The translations under genes were made by a program, and so were the position numbers. This document shows positions 52,346 through 60,762 of a stretch of 64,000 nucleotides of DNA, piece after piece. The stretch is from assembly GCF_042682545.1 (NCBI RefSeq), contig NZ_JBHUHQ010000016.1, one strand, 5' to 3'. The notes beneath the pieces were generated by a model, which was given only the letters and a program-made list of their open reading frames with translations, was not told where the DNA came from and made no database searches. Origin of the DNA: Ornithinibacillus salinisoli (GTDB lineage: Bacteria > Bacillota > Bacilli > Bacillales > Amphibacillaceae). Each line of letters starts with the position of its first letter. Positions within the stretch are counted from its first letter, which is position 1.

Positions 52346-52595
52346 AGTTATTGCACAGTTTCTATCAACTAAGAATTAAGGTCTTACCGTTGAAAAAATA
52401 ACATTCTAAATTTACTACCGTATAATCGTTCGTCTTTAGAGTCGCAGGTTTTAGTGATGTCCTAGCCGCTTTTTTGTATAATCAAAAATTCGACAGCACT
52501 CGATTATTTCCGAGGAAATAATACAATATCTACTTTTTTCTTAATTTCCTTCATTATGCTATAGTTAACATAGGTGAATTGAAGGGAGAAGCATC
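52346..52595. other. Gap between the repeat array and the MFS gene
   Basis: 250 bases with no gene seen. The promoter for the 5-oxoproline operon should be here; TATAGT near 52561 is a possible -10 without a good -35. SD GAAGGGAG before ATG 52596. Confidence 0.4.
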
Positions 52596-53801
52596 ATGGA
52601 TACACTACAAGCTAGTGCAAGAGAAGATAAGGTTTATCGCATCTTCATTGTTATTGGTATTATTATTGTTGCGTTTAACTTAAGGCCAGCTATAACTTCG
52701 ATCGGTCCCCTAATCGGTGTTATTCGTGATGACGTAGGTTTATCGAATTGGAGTGTTGGTCTGCTAACAAGTTTACCACTAATTGCATTCGCGGTTATGT
52801 CTCCAATTGCTCCAAGGTTAGGAAATCGATTGACTAATGAACGTGCATTACTTTTGGGACTAGTATTTTTATTTGTAGGTATTTGTATTCGATCTATTTC
52901 AGTTATGGTTTTATTATTTGTCGGAACTTTACTAGTTGGACTAGGAATTGCGATTTGTAACGTACTTCTTCCAGGTGTAGTAAAGGAAAATTTCCCGTTA
53001 AAAGTTGGTTTGATGACGAGCGTGTATTCTACTGCAATGGGGATTTTTGCTGCTGGAGCATCAGGATTAAGTGTTCCTTTAGCAAGTGGAATCAATCTCG
53101 GTTGGCAAAAGGCATTACTCGTATGGAGTATCCCAACTATTATTGGGATCATCCTGTGGAGTTATCTTGCAAACCGTAGAAAAGTAGATTTGAATAATGG
53201 CATGAAGTACATACATACGAGAAATAATAGGATGTGGCACTCACCACTTGCATGGCAGGTTGCTGCTTATATGGGGCTACAGTCTTTTTTATTTTATGTA
53301 ACAATATCTTGGTTACCTGAAATTTTACATGACTATGGCGTGAGTATGGAAACCGCGGGCTGGATGCTTTCGTTTACGCAGTTTGTTGGTTTACCGGCAA
53401 GCTTTTTAGTTCCAATCATTGCTGGAAGACTTGCATCACAACGAGGAATTGTTCTTACTATGGGAGCATTCGCTATAAGTGGTTATGCTGGGTTATTACT
53501 TGGGTCTTCTTATACAATTATGATTATTAGTACGATATTAATTGGATTTGCACTAAGTGGAAGCTTTGCTTTAGCACTAGCATTTCTAGCGATGCGTGCT
53601 AGGGATGCCAAACAAGCTGCGGAATTATCAGGCATGGCTCAATCATTCGGGTATATATTAGCAGCTATAGGACCGATGTTAATAGGCTATTTATATGATC
53701 TTACTCACATGTGGATGGTTCCATTAGTATCATTAATTATTGTGTCGTTTATGGTAGTGTTGTTTGGGTTGAGAGCTGGTCGAAATCGGTATGTTTTGTG
53801 A
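52596..53801 (+). CDS. MFS transporter, CynX/NimT family
   Basis: 401 aa, 12 membrane helices. AFNLRPAITSIGPLIGVIRDD at the first helix is the CynX/NimT signature, as is RLGNRLTNERAL in the 2-3 loop. Followed after 19 bases by pxpB, pxpA, pxpC and pcp, it may carry 5-oxoproline or a pyroglutamyl compound; this is inferred from position. Confidence 0.85.
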   Translation: MDTLQASAREDKVYRIFIVIGIIIVAFNLRPAITSIGPLIGVIRDDVGLSNWSVGLLTSLPLIAFAVMSPIAPRLGNRLTNERALLLGLVFLFVGICIRSISVMVLLFVGTLLVGLGIAICNVLLPGVVKENFPLKVGLMTSVYSTAMGIFAAGASGLSVPLASGINLGWQKALLVWSIPTIIGIILWSYLANRRKVDLNNGMKYIHTRNNRMWHSPLAWQVAAYMGLQSFLFYVTISWLPEILHDYGVSMETAGWMLSFTQFVGLPASFLVPIIAGRLASQRGIVLTMGAFAISGYAGLLLGSSYTIMIISTILIGFALSGSFALALAFLAMRARDAKQAAELSGMAQSFGYILAAIGPMLIGYLYDLTHMWMVPLVSLIIVSFMVVLFGLRAGRNRYVL

Positions 53802-53820
53802 GTAATGGAGGTGGGTCATC

Positions 53821-54540
53821 ATGAAGATTACTGCAATGGGGGATTCTGCAATTAAAATAGAATTCGATGGTGAAGTTACCCCAACATTAAATAAAAAAAT
53901 ACAGCTATTTTGCTTGAAATTAGAAAAAGCTGCAATTCATGGTGTAATTGAATGGGTTCCAGCTTTTAATTCGATAGCTATTTATTATGATCCTACTAAA
54001 ATATTATTTAAAGAATTAATGAAAGAATTGGAATGGATATCATTGAAGCCTCTAGAACAAAAAGTAGTTACCCAAAGATTGCTTCATGTACCAGTATTAT
54101 ATGGTGGAGAAGTTGGTTCGGATTTAGAGCGCGTTGCAAGGTACAATGAAATTTCATCTGAAATGGTAATTACGCTTCATCAAGAACCGGATTATTTGGT
54201 ATATATGATGGGATTTTTACCAGGTTTTCCTTACCTTGGTGGATTACCTACTAAATTGGCAACTCCACGTTTGGAAGAGCCAAGAAGTAATACATTTGCA
54301 GGTGCAGTCGGAATCGCTCATGAGCAGACGGGAATTTATCCGCTGGCATCTCCAGGTGGTTGGAATATCATTGGCAGGACTCCAATTCGATTGTTTAATC
54401 CAAATTATGAGCAAGATGCTTTTCAATTTAAGGCGGGTGATCTCATTCGTTTCTATCAAATAACGGAGAAAGAATATGACAACATTGTGAAACAAATGGG
54501 AAATGGAACTTTCAAAGTGAAACAAGAGCAAAAGAAATGA
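53821..54540 (+). CDS. pxpB: 5-oxoprolinase subunit PxpB
   Basis: 239 aa of the KipI/allophanate hydrolase subunit 1 family. Signatures: VYMMGFLPGFPYLGGLPTKLATPRLEEPR and AGAVGIAHEQTGIYPLASPGGWNIIGRTP. PxpA, PxpB and PxpC together cleave 5-oxoproline to glutamate with ATP. SD GGAGGTG before the ATG. PxpA follows after about 28 bases. Confidence 0.92.
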   Translation: MKITAMGDSAIKIEFDGEVTPTLNKKIQLFCLKLEKAAIHGVIEWVPAFNSIAIYYDPTKILFKELMKELEWISLKPLEQKVVTQRLLHVPVLYGGEVGSDLERVARYNEISSEMVITLHQEPDYLVYMMGFLPGFPYLGGLPTKLATPRLEEPRSNTFAGAVGIAHEQTGIYPLASPGGWNIIGRTPIRLFNPNYEQDAFQFKAGDLIRFYQITEKEYDNIVKQMGNGTFKVKQEQKK

Positions 54541-54568
54541 TATGATAATATATTGGAGGGGCTACTTC

Positions 54569-55339
54569 ATGAAAAAATTCATTGATTTGAACTGTGATTT
54601 GGGAGAGAGTTTCGGAGCTTATAAAATAGGTTCAGATGAACAAATCATGCCAACTATCACATCCGCTAATATTGCTTGTGGTGCACATGCTGGTGATCCA
54701 CATGTTATGGATCAAGCAGTCCGCCTAGCAAAAAAATATAACGTATCCATTGGAGCTCATCCAGGTTTTCCGGATTTGGCGGGTTTTGGTAGGAGAATGA
54801 TGGATTTTTCACCAGAGGAAATATATCGATTCGTAGTCTTTCAAATTGGTAGCTTGCAGGCCTTTTGTAACATACATCATGTTACGCTAAGGCATGTAAA
54901 ACCACATGGTGCCCTGTACAATCTTGCTTCTCGAAACCGTAAAGTAGCAGATGCAATTGCTCAAGCAGTATACGATCTCGACTCTAATTTAATATTGTTT
55001 GGACTAGCGGGTAGTGAATTAATTAACGCTGGTAGAGAAACTGGTTTAGCCGTAGCTTCCGAAGTATTTGCCGATCGTACATATCAGTTAGATGGAAGCT
55101 TAACACCTCGAAGTGCAACAGGAGCGCTTATCGAGGATGTGGATATAGCAATTAGCCAAGTTGACCGAATGGTTAGCGAAGGTACGGTGAAAACCATAGA
55201 CGGTAATATCATAGATATTGAAGCTGATACAGTTTGTATTCATGGAGATGGTTCTGATCCAATAGATTTTGTGAATAAACTGAGAGATCGTTTAGGGACA
55301 AAAGGTGTTCAAATAGTTGCCTTTGGAAATGAAATCTAA
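54569..55339 (+). CDS. pxpA: 5-oxoprolinase subunit PxpA (LamB/YcsF)
   Basis: 256 aa from ATG 54569 (TTGGAGGGG upstream); an open frame extends to 54542. FIDLNCDLGESFGAYKIG, SANIACGAHAGDP, GAHPGFPDLAGFGRR and KPHGALYNLA are hallmarks of the family. It performs the ring-opening step with the PxpBC subunits. Confidence 0.94.
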   Translation: MKKFIDLNCDLGESFGAYKIGSDEQIMPTITSANIACGAHAGDPHVMDQAVRLAKKYNVSIGAHPGFPDLAGFGRRMMDFSPEEIYRFVVFQIGSLQAFCNIHHVTLRHVKPHGALYNLASRNRKVADAIAQAVYDLDSNLILFGLAGSELINAGRETGLAVASEVFADRTYQLDGSLTPRSATGALIEDVDIAISQVDRMVSEGTVKTIDGNIIDIEADTVCIHGDGSDPIDFVNKLRDRLGTKGVQIVAFGNEI

Positions 55340-55404
55340 TTTGAAGGTACACACATGTTTATTATTCCCATGTCCACAAACTCATTGAAGAAGGTGTAAC
55401 AATC

Positions 55405-56349
55405 GTGGTAAGTCAAGCGCTTTTTCGTGTCAACAAGCCAGGTTTATTGACGACATATCAAGATACAGGCCGAATAGGTTATCAGCGCTTTGGGGTACCT
55501 ATGTCAGGAGCAATGGATCGATTTGCATTGCAAGTAGCCAATATATTAGTAGGTAATCCTCGAGATGAGGTCTGTATGGAAGTAGCATTAATTGGTCCTC
55601 AATTGGTAGTACTACATCCAGTAACTATTGCCATTACCGGTGCAGACCTTGAAGCGAAATTGAATGGAAAACTAATACCAACTTGGACTGCGTTCCGTGT
55701 AGAAAAAGGTGATCATATTACGTTTGGTCGCCAACATTCAGGAGTGTATACTTATATTGCAGTTGCAGGAGGATTGGAATGTCCATCCTTTTTCGGTAGT
55801 AAATCTACCGATGTGAAAAGTGGCTTTGGTTCATCTCTGGAGATGGATGATACAGTGTATGGTTTTCCAATCCGTACGAATGCTGGCATAGGATTAACTA
55901 AACCCGCCATTCCAACGTATAAGAAAAGTATTCAAGTCGCTGTGATGGAAGGACCACATACGGAATTGTTTACAACATCGGAACGAGAAGCGTTTTACAA
56001 GAACACCCATACTTTAGATGCTAATTCGAATCGAATGGGATATCGTCTTCGAACAGAGCATGAAATTTGGGAGAATAAGTCTAGTATATGGTCTGATGCG
56101 ATTCCTTTTGGTAGTATTCAAGTTCCACCGAATGGACAACCAATCATACTTATGGCGGACCGGCAGACTACTGGAGGATACCCACGTATTGGTACCATAA
56201 TCTCCAGCGATATACCTCATGTTGCTCAACTCGTACCACGAGGTAAGATCTCTTTTTATTCTATTACAATCGAAGAGGCGCAACAACGCGCAATAAATAT
56301 GGAAAATTTTTTAAAGAATTTAGAACTATTTCGTAAGTTTTTACAATAA
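55405..56349 (+). CDS. pxpC: 5-oxoprolinase subunit PxpC
   Basis: 314 aa of the KipA/allophanate hydrolase subunit 2 family: VNKPGLLTTYQDTGRIGYQRFGVPMSGAMD, ITGADLEAKLNG, YIAVAGGLECPSFFGSKSTD, LMADRQTTGGYPRIG. It is separated from pxpA by 65 bases but shares strand and pathway. Confidence 0.93.
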   Translation: MVSQALFRVNKPGLLTTYQDTGRIGYQRFGVPMSGAMDRFALQVANILVGNPRDEVCMEVALIGPQLVVLHPVTIAITGADLEAKLNGKLIPTWTAFRVEKGDHITFGRQHSGVYTYIAVAGGLECPSFFGSKSTDVKSGFGSSLEMDDTVYGFPIRTNAGIGLTKPAIPTYKKSIQVAVMEGPHTELFTTSEREAFYKNTHTLDANSNRMGYRLRTEHEIWENKSSIWSDAIPFGSIQVPPNGQPIILMADRQTTGGYPRIGTIISSDIPHVAQLVPRGKISFYSITIEEAQQRAINMENFLKNLELFRKFLQ

Positions 56350-56367
56350 TTAAGAAGGGTGCTTACA

Positions 56368-56964
56368 ATGAGAAAATTACTATTAACAGGATTCGAACCA
56401 TTTTTGGAGTTTCCTATTAACCCAACAACAGAAATAGCGCAATCATTACATGGAGAAACGATAAATGATTATGAAATAATTGGTGAGATATTATCAGTCG
56501 ATTTTAATAAATCTGGTCAACAATTACTGGAATTAATTGAAAAACACAATCCTGATGCTGTTATTTCATTAGGATTGGCGGCAGGACGAAGCTGTATCAC
56601 GCCAGAACGTATTGCAATAAATTGCAATGATGGTCCTGTAGATAATAATGGACATAAACCAAATGGCGAGAAAATATATGCGGATGGTTCAGATGGATTT
56701 TTTACTACCTTACCAATTACGGATATGGTAAGTGCATTACAAAATGCAAATCTTCCAGCAAAAATATCAAATTCGGCAGGTACTTATTTGTGTAATAATG
56801 TGATGTATCATGGACTGCACTACTTTAAAATGCAAAATGTTAACAGACCATCTGGTTTCATTCACATCCCAGCCTCTCATGAATTAGCGGTTGAAAAGAA
56901 TATGCCAAGTTGGGCACAAAGCGATTTGGAGAAAGCTGTAAGAATATCAATCTCATGTTTATAA
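56368..56964 (+). CDS. pcp: Pyroglutamyl-peptidase I
   Basis: 198 aa from ATG 56368 (AAGAAGGG upstream). LLLTGFEPFLEFPINPT opens the C15 peptidase fold; the triad is E80 (TPERIAIN), C142 (AGTYLCNNVMY) and H166 (FIHIPASHE). It removes N-terminal pyroglutamate from peptides, giving the substrate of the PxpABC enzyme encoded just before. The operon thus covers import, release and hydrolysis. Confidence 0.93.
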   Translation: MRKLLLTGFEPFLEFPINPTTEIAQSLHGETINDYEIIGEILSVDFNKSGQQLLELIEKHNPDAVISLGLAAGRSCITPERIAINCNDGPVDNNGHKPNGEKIYADGSDGFFTTLPITDMVSALQNANLPAKISNSAGTYLCNNVMYHGLHYFKMQNVNRPSGFIHIPASHELAVEKNMPSWAQSDLEKAVRISISCL

Positions 56965-56977
56965 GTTAATTTTTTTT

Positions 56978-57071
56978 AATGCCACCTATTTATTTTATTA
57001 TTCGATTATAGTATAAAGAAAGTATTATTCTTCATTTATACAATCGAAAAGTAATTTATATTGGTGGCATT
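56978..57071. repeat. 94-bp hairpin with terminal inverted repeats
   Basis: AATGCCACC at 56978-56986 and GGTGGCATT at 57063-57071 are perfect inverted ends. Inside, TTCGAT...TATAAA pairs with TTTATAC-ATCGAA, and GAA...TTC sits at the tip. It may be a terminator after pcp or a small MITE-like element. No flanking duplication is clear. Confidence 0.55.
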
Positions 57072-57333
57072 TTATTTATATTTGAGGTGTCGTAATTGCA
57101 AAATAATCCAATCGTATATTGCTTACAATTAACATTCGAGTAGCAAGCATTATGGCTGTGTTTAACTGTGGTAATCATACATACAGCAATAGGAAGCTAA
57201 TTTCAGTTCTAAAAATGATTACTGCACACTTATCGTTTTATAATAAAAATGAAAAAGGCATCTTCTTAAAACCTTCTCATTGCCTTACAAATTTATATAT
57301 ATTAGAATGAGTTGACGATATATAGATTGAGAG
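57072..57333. other. Gap upstream of an MFS gene
   Basis: 260 AT-rich bases. A 63-codon frame at 57119-57310 has no SD or family features and is not called. No clear promoter. Confidence 0.4.
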
Positions 57334-58530
57334 ATGATAAGGATGCCAAAATATATTTGGTTGTTAGTTATTGCGATGGCAATCAATGTAACGGGGGCTT
57401 CTTTTTTATGGCCACTTAATACGATTTACATGCATAATGAGCTCGGTAAAAGTCTAGCTTTTGCAGGGGTCATTTTAATGTTTAACCAAGGTGCTGCGAT
57501 TGTTGGTAATTTGATTGGTGGAATATTGTTCGATAAGTTTAGTGCCTATAAAACAATACTATTTGGTACGTTTCTTGCGTTATCTGCTGCTATAATACTT
57601 TCATTCAATCATAGTATTGTTCCATATTCGGTTTTACTTATTGTTATTGGTTTAGGTTCTGGGGTTACGGGGCCAGTTATGTTTGCGATGGCAGGATCTG
57701 TATGGCCACAAGGTGGAAGACGTGCTTTTAATGCCATTTATGTTGCGCAAAACTTAGGTGTAGCTTTAGGTGCGACAATTGGTGGGTATGTTGCCAGTAT
57801 TTCATTCGATTATATTTTTATAGCAAATGCTTCTCTATTTGCAGTATTTTTTTGTATGGTCTTATTTACATTTAAAGGAATGGACCAGGAACGAAATCGA
57901 CAAATGCATACATCTGTCATTGAGCAGAGTAAAAAGATACAAAACAAGTCTTCATTTATTGCATTAATCATTTTAAGTAGTGGTTTTTTTGTCACCTGGT
58001 TGGCTTATAGTCAGTGGCAGTCCACAATAGCCTCCCATACGCAGGATATTGGTATACCGTTGGAGCAGTATAGTACGCTATGGGCAATAAATGGTTTTCT
58101 TATCGTTCTAATGCAACCTTTGGTAAAATGGGTAACAGAGAAGGTAACGTCTATTAAAGCACATATATATATTGGTAACTTTATATTGATATTATCTTTC
58201 GTAATTGCGATGGTTGCAGAACAATTTACAATGTTTGCCGTTGCGATGGTGATTTTAACTATTGGAGAAATTCTTGTATGGCCAGCAATTCCAACATTAG
58301 CAAATGAACTGGCACCGGAAGGAAGAGCTGGATTCTATCAAGGATTTGTCAATAGTGTTGCTGCCGCTGGGCGGATGGTTGGACCAGTTGTAGGTGGATT
58401 AATCGTAGATGTATATCATATTCAATTATTATTTTTTGTACTGCTGTTCTTATTATTTATTCCATTTGCTACAACGAAGCTGTTCGATCGTGGGGTTCGA
58501 CCAGAAAAAGAATTAGCACAAGCTAAGTAA
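57334..58530 (+). CDS. MFS multidrug-type transporter
   Basis: 398 aa, 12 membrane helices. GGILFDKFSAYKTILFG is the 2-3 loop signature, GPVMFAMAGSVWPQGGRRAFNAIYVAQNLGVALGATIGG matches DHA1-type drug exporters, and PEGRAGFYQGFVNS lies in the second half. A second ATG at 57343 is possible, as neither start has a strong SD. The HAD gene follows after 17 bases. Substrate unknown. Confidence 0.82.
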   Translation: MIRMPKYIWLLVIAMAINVTGASFLWPLNTIYMHNELGKSLAFAGVILMFNQGAAIVGNLIGGILFDKFSAYKTILFGTFLALSAAIILSFNHSIVPYSVLLIVIGLGSGVTGPVMFAMAGSVWPQGGRRAFNAIYVAQNLGVALGATIGGYVASISFDYIFIANASLFAVFFCMVLFTFKGMDQERNRQMHTSVIEQSKKIQNKSSFIALIILSSGFFVTWLAYSQWQSTIASHTQDIGIPLEQYSTLWAINGFLIVLMQPLVKWVTEKVTSIKAHIYIGNFILILSFVIAMVAEQFTMFAVAMVILTIGEILVWPAIPTLANELAPEGRAGFYQGFVNSVAAAGRMVGPVVGGLIVDVYHIQLLFFVLLFLLFIPFATTKLFDRGVRPEKELAQAK

Positions 58531-58547
58531 GTAAAGGAGAAATCTAC

Positions 58548-59282
58548 ATGTCAGAAGTAAAATTAGTTGCACTTGATATGGACGGAACATTACTGAATAT
58601 GGATGAGGAAGTGACTGATTATACGAAACAGGTAATTACACAGGCACTGGATAAAGGGATACATGTCGTATTAAGTACGGGACGTTGGCTACAATCTTGC
58701 TATCCGTATGCGGAGACTTTAAACCTATCATCTTATCTCGTTACATGTAATGGTGGAGAAATATGGACGATGAAGAAAGAATTGCTAGAACAGCATTTAC
58801 TTGATGCATCTACTGTTGAAAAAATGTGGCAGCTAGGAGAAGAAATAGGGGTCAAGATGTGGATGATTTCAACAGAGAACGTATATCATGGGGAACGACC
58901 GGAGGATTTTTTCCAGCATCGATGGTTAAAATTTGGCTGTGATTCATTTGATAAAGATAAGTTAGATCGTATGGTTAAAGAACTCTCATATATGAACGGA
59001 CTAGAATTAACAAATTCATTGCCGACAAATATTGAAGTGAATCCAAAAGGAGTTAGTAAGGCAAGTGCCTTGAAAAAAGTTTGCCGAGAACTTGGAATTA
59101 CTATGGATCATGTAATGGCAGTAGGAGATAGCCTGAACGATATTAAAATGATTCAAGAAGCTGGTGTTGGAGTAGCTATGGGGAATGCGCAAGATGCCAT
59201 CAAAAAAGTCGCAAACTATGTAACAGATACAAATAACAATAACGGTGTAGCCAAGGCAATCGAACGATTTGTATTATCCTGA
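58548..59282 (+). CDS. Cof-type HAD-IIB phosphatase
   Basis: 244 aa. Motif I ALDMDGTLLN, motif II VVLSTGR, Lys in NPKGVSKASAL, and acidic GDSLNDIKMIQEAGVGVAMGNA are all intact, with a type IIB cap between. Members dephosphorylate sugar phosphates or flavin/vitamin phosphates. SD AAAGGAG; probably co-transcribed with the MFS gene. Terminator AAAAGTCTCT / AGAGGCTTTTT at 59287-59311. Confidence 0.87.
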   Translation: MSEVKLVALDMDGTLLNMDEEVTDYTKQVITQALDKGIHVVLSTGRWLQSCYPYAETLNLSSYLVTCNGGEIWTMKKELLEQHLLDASTVEKMWQLGEEIGVKMWMISTENVYHGERPEDFFQHRWLKFGCDSFDKDKLDRMVKELSYMNGLELTNSLPTNIEVNPKGVSKASALKKVCRELGITMDHVMAVGDSLNDIKMIQEAGVGVAMGNAQDAIKKVANYVTDTNNNNGVAKAIERFVLS

Positions 59283-59286
59283 ATTG

Positions 59287-59311
59287 AAAAGTCTCTTTCT
59301 AGAGGCTTTTT
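59287..59311 (+). terminator. Terminator after the HAD gene
   Basis: AAAAGTCTCT and AGAGGCTTTT (one G-T pair) around TTCT, with a following T run. Confidence 0.8.
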
Positions 59312-59952
59312 ATTTATTATTATTGGCTGTTTTCTAATAGATTGTTGAAAAAATGAAAAAAATTCGTAGTTGATAGAAACTGCGCAGTAACTTCAATGTG
59401 TTTTTCGCTACGGGCAGTCGCTTTCCACGGCTCCAATTACTTTAACCAAAATATCTAATGTAATTCATATGTAATAGACATTTATGTGAAGAAATAATGA
59501 AAGATTTCACATATTCTAGCGGAAGAAATACACGTAGACTCCTTGAAAAAGAAAACCACTTTTTCTGCGTGCGATGTGTCGCTGACGTAGCGTTCCTTGT
59601 CCTGCGGGAGGAAAGGCATCGGTGAGACCCCACAGTGCGTAGCACGAGGAGGCTCACCAGCCGCCCGCGGAAAGCGAAGTGTATTTCTGGAGCGAGGTTT
59701 GGTACAGTACATTTAATCTCAATTTTCACCACGTTTTTCATAATGAGTTGCTTCGTATTCTATATAAAAATAGTAGCAAACTATTCCAAATAAATTTTTA
59801 AAAAAGTCAAAAATTCGCTAAAAAGAACGACATTCTGTGATTTTCTCCTATTTACTGCTATTTACTATACAAACACCTACTTTATAAAGAATGGATTGTT
59901 CGTTATAATGTACATATCAAATTGCCTATTTATGTATGAAGGAGAAATGGAC
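59312..59952. other. Intergenic region around repeat copy 2
   Basis: About 640 bases without a real gene. Besides the repeat, TATAAT at 59904-59909 with TTTATA 17 bases upstream is a weak sigma-A candidate for the sinR-like gene. Confidence 0.4.
59512..59765 (-). repeat. Mosaic dispersed repeat, copy 2 (inverted)
   Basis: Reverse complement of the repeat at 8190-8445. It lacks the roughly 65-base block of copy 1 between CACTTCGCTTT and CCGCGGGCGG, but carries about 60 other bases between CCTCCCGC and GGAGTCTACGTG. A small related fragment (CGCTACGGGCAGTCGCTTTCC) lies at 59407. The open frames 59442-59741 and 59482-59712 are by-products of it. Confidence 0.8.
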
Positions 59953-60297
59953 ATGGTTGGGAAACGTATTAATAAGTTGAGACTTGATCGAGGGTATTCG
60001 TTAACGGTTCTTGCTGAAATGTCAGGTATATCAAAGTCGTATTTAAGCTACTTAGAGAGAGATCTTAGAACAAATCCATCATTGCAGGTACTTACAAAAG
60101 TTTCTAATGCATTAGGGTGTTCCTTGGAATACCTCTTAGGTGATGAAACATTTATTGAAAAGCAATGGAAGAATGAACTTAATGAAGAAATCGTTTTTCT
60201 CTTACAAAACGCTATTCAGAATGGTACGCTCCATGGAGATATGGAAGACTTTCAAAAGTATGTTGAATTTTTAAACTGGAAGGCAACAAACAAATAA
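59953..60297 (+). CDS. sinR: SinR-family transcriptional regulator
   Basis: 114 aa from ATG 59953, 8 bases after GAAGGAG; the frame extends upstream to 59896. The HTH (about 1-65: MVGKRINKLRLDRGYSLTVLAEMSGISKSYLSYLERDLRTNPSLQ) follows B. subtilis SinR closely, and the C-terminal helical part (DMEDFQKYVEFLNWK) corresponds to the SinI-binding/oligomerisation region. SinR represses biofilm matrix genes. No sinI is next to it, so it could be an SlrR-type paralogue. Confidence 0.8.
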   Translation: MVGKRINKLRLDRGYSLTVLAEMSGISKSYLSYLERDLRTNPSLQVLTKVSNALGCSLEYLLGDETFIEKQWKNELNEEIVFLLQNAIQNGTLHGDMEDFQKYVEFLNWKATNK

Positions 60298-60369
60298 TCT
60301 TCCCCATTCCTTTCATTGTATCAGAAAAAAGAGTATAATAAAATTAGAACGATGAAAGGGGATGCTGTC

Positions 60370-60552
60370 ATGTCTTTTTCACGTGGACCAAAAGAACCTG
60401 TGCAAGAAGTAGAGACTGCGATTTGGTCTTGCACAAGTGAAGACTGTAACGGCTGGATGCGCGAGTCGTGGAGTTTTAATGATGAGCCGAAATGTCCGTT
60501 ATGTCAATCTTCAATGACTCAGGAAGTACGAGTGCTTCCAGAAATTAAATAA
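60370..60552 (+). CDS. ydjO: YdjO-family zinc-ribbon protein
   Basis: 60 aa from ATG 60370 (AAAGGGGAT upstream). Two Cys pairs, CTSEDC and CPLC, suggest a zinc ribbon; WMRESWSF and EVRVLPEIK match the YdjO cold-inducible family of Bacillus. Function unknown. A terminator follows at 60604-60641. Confidence 0.8.
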   Translation: MSFSRGPKEPVQEVETAIWSCTSEDCNGWMRESWSFNDEPKCPLCQSSMTQEVRVLPEIK

Positions 60553-60603
60553 GAATAGTAAACGTACCAAATAAAGTTGAAATTTGTTATGTCATGATAA
60601 GTG

Positions 60604-60642
60604 CAATCTCGATGTTATTAGTGAATATCGGGATTGTTTTTA
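60604..60642 (+). terminator. Terminator after the ydjO-like gene
   Basis: CAATCTCGAT and ATCGGGATTG (one G-T pair) around 13 bases, followed by TTTTTATTTT. Confidence 0.85.
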
Positions 60643-60762
60643 TTTTGTATGAAAATGGAATATTTTAGTCTCTAACTGAATACTTTCTAATAGAGTCTAC
60701 TCTTCTACTAGATTTTTCAACAAAGTTTTGTAAGGGATTACATTAGGAGGAGGAATGAATAA

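Noticed and set aside
57119..57310. 63-aa frame upstream of the MFS gene
   Set aside because: No SD, AT-rich composition of intergenic DNA, no recognisable family.
59442..59741. Minus-strand open frames of 76-99 aa
   Set aside because: They are translations of the inverted mosaic repeat copy, sharing residues with the frames at 8230.
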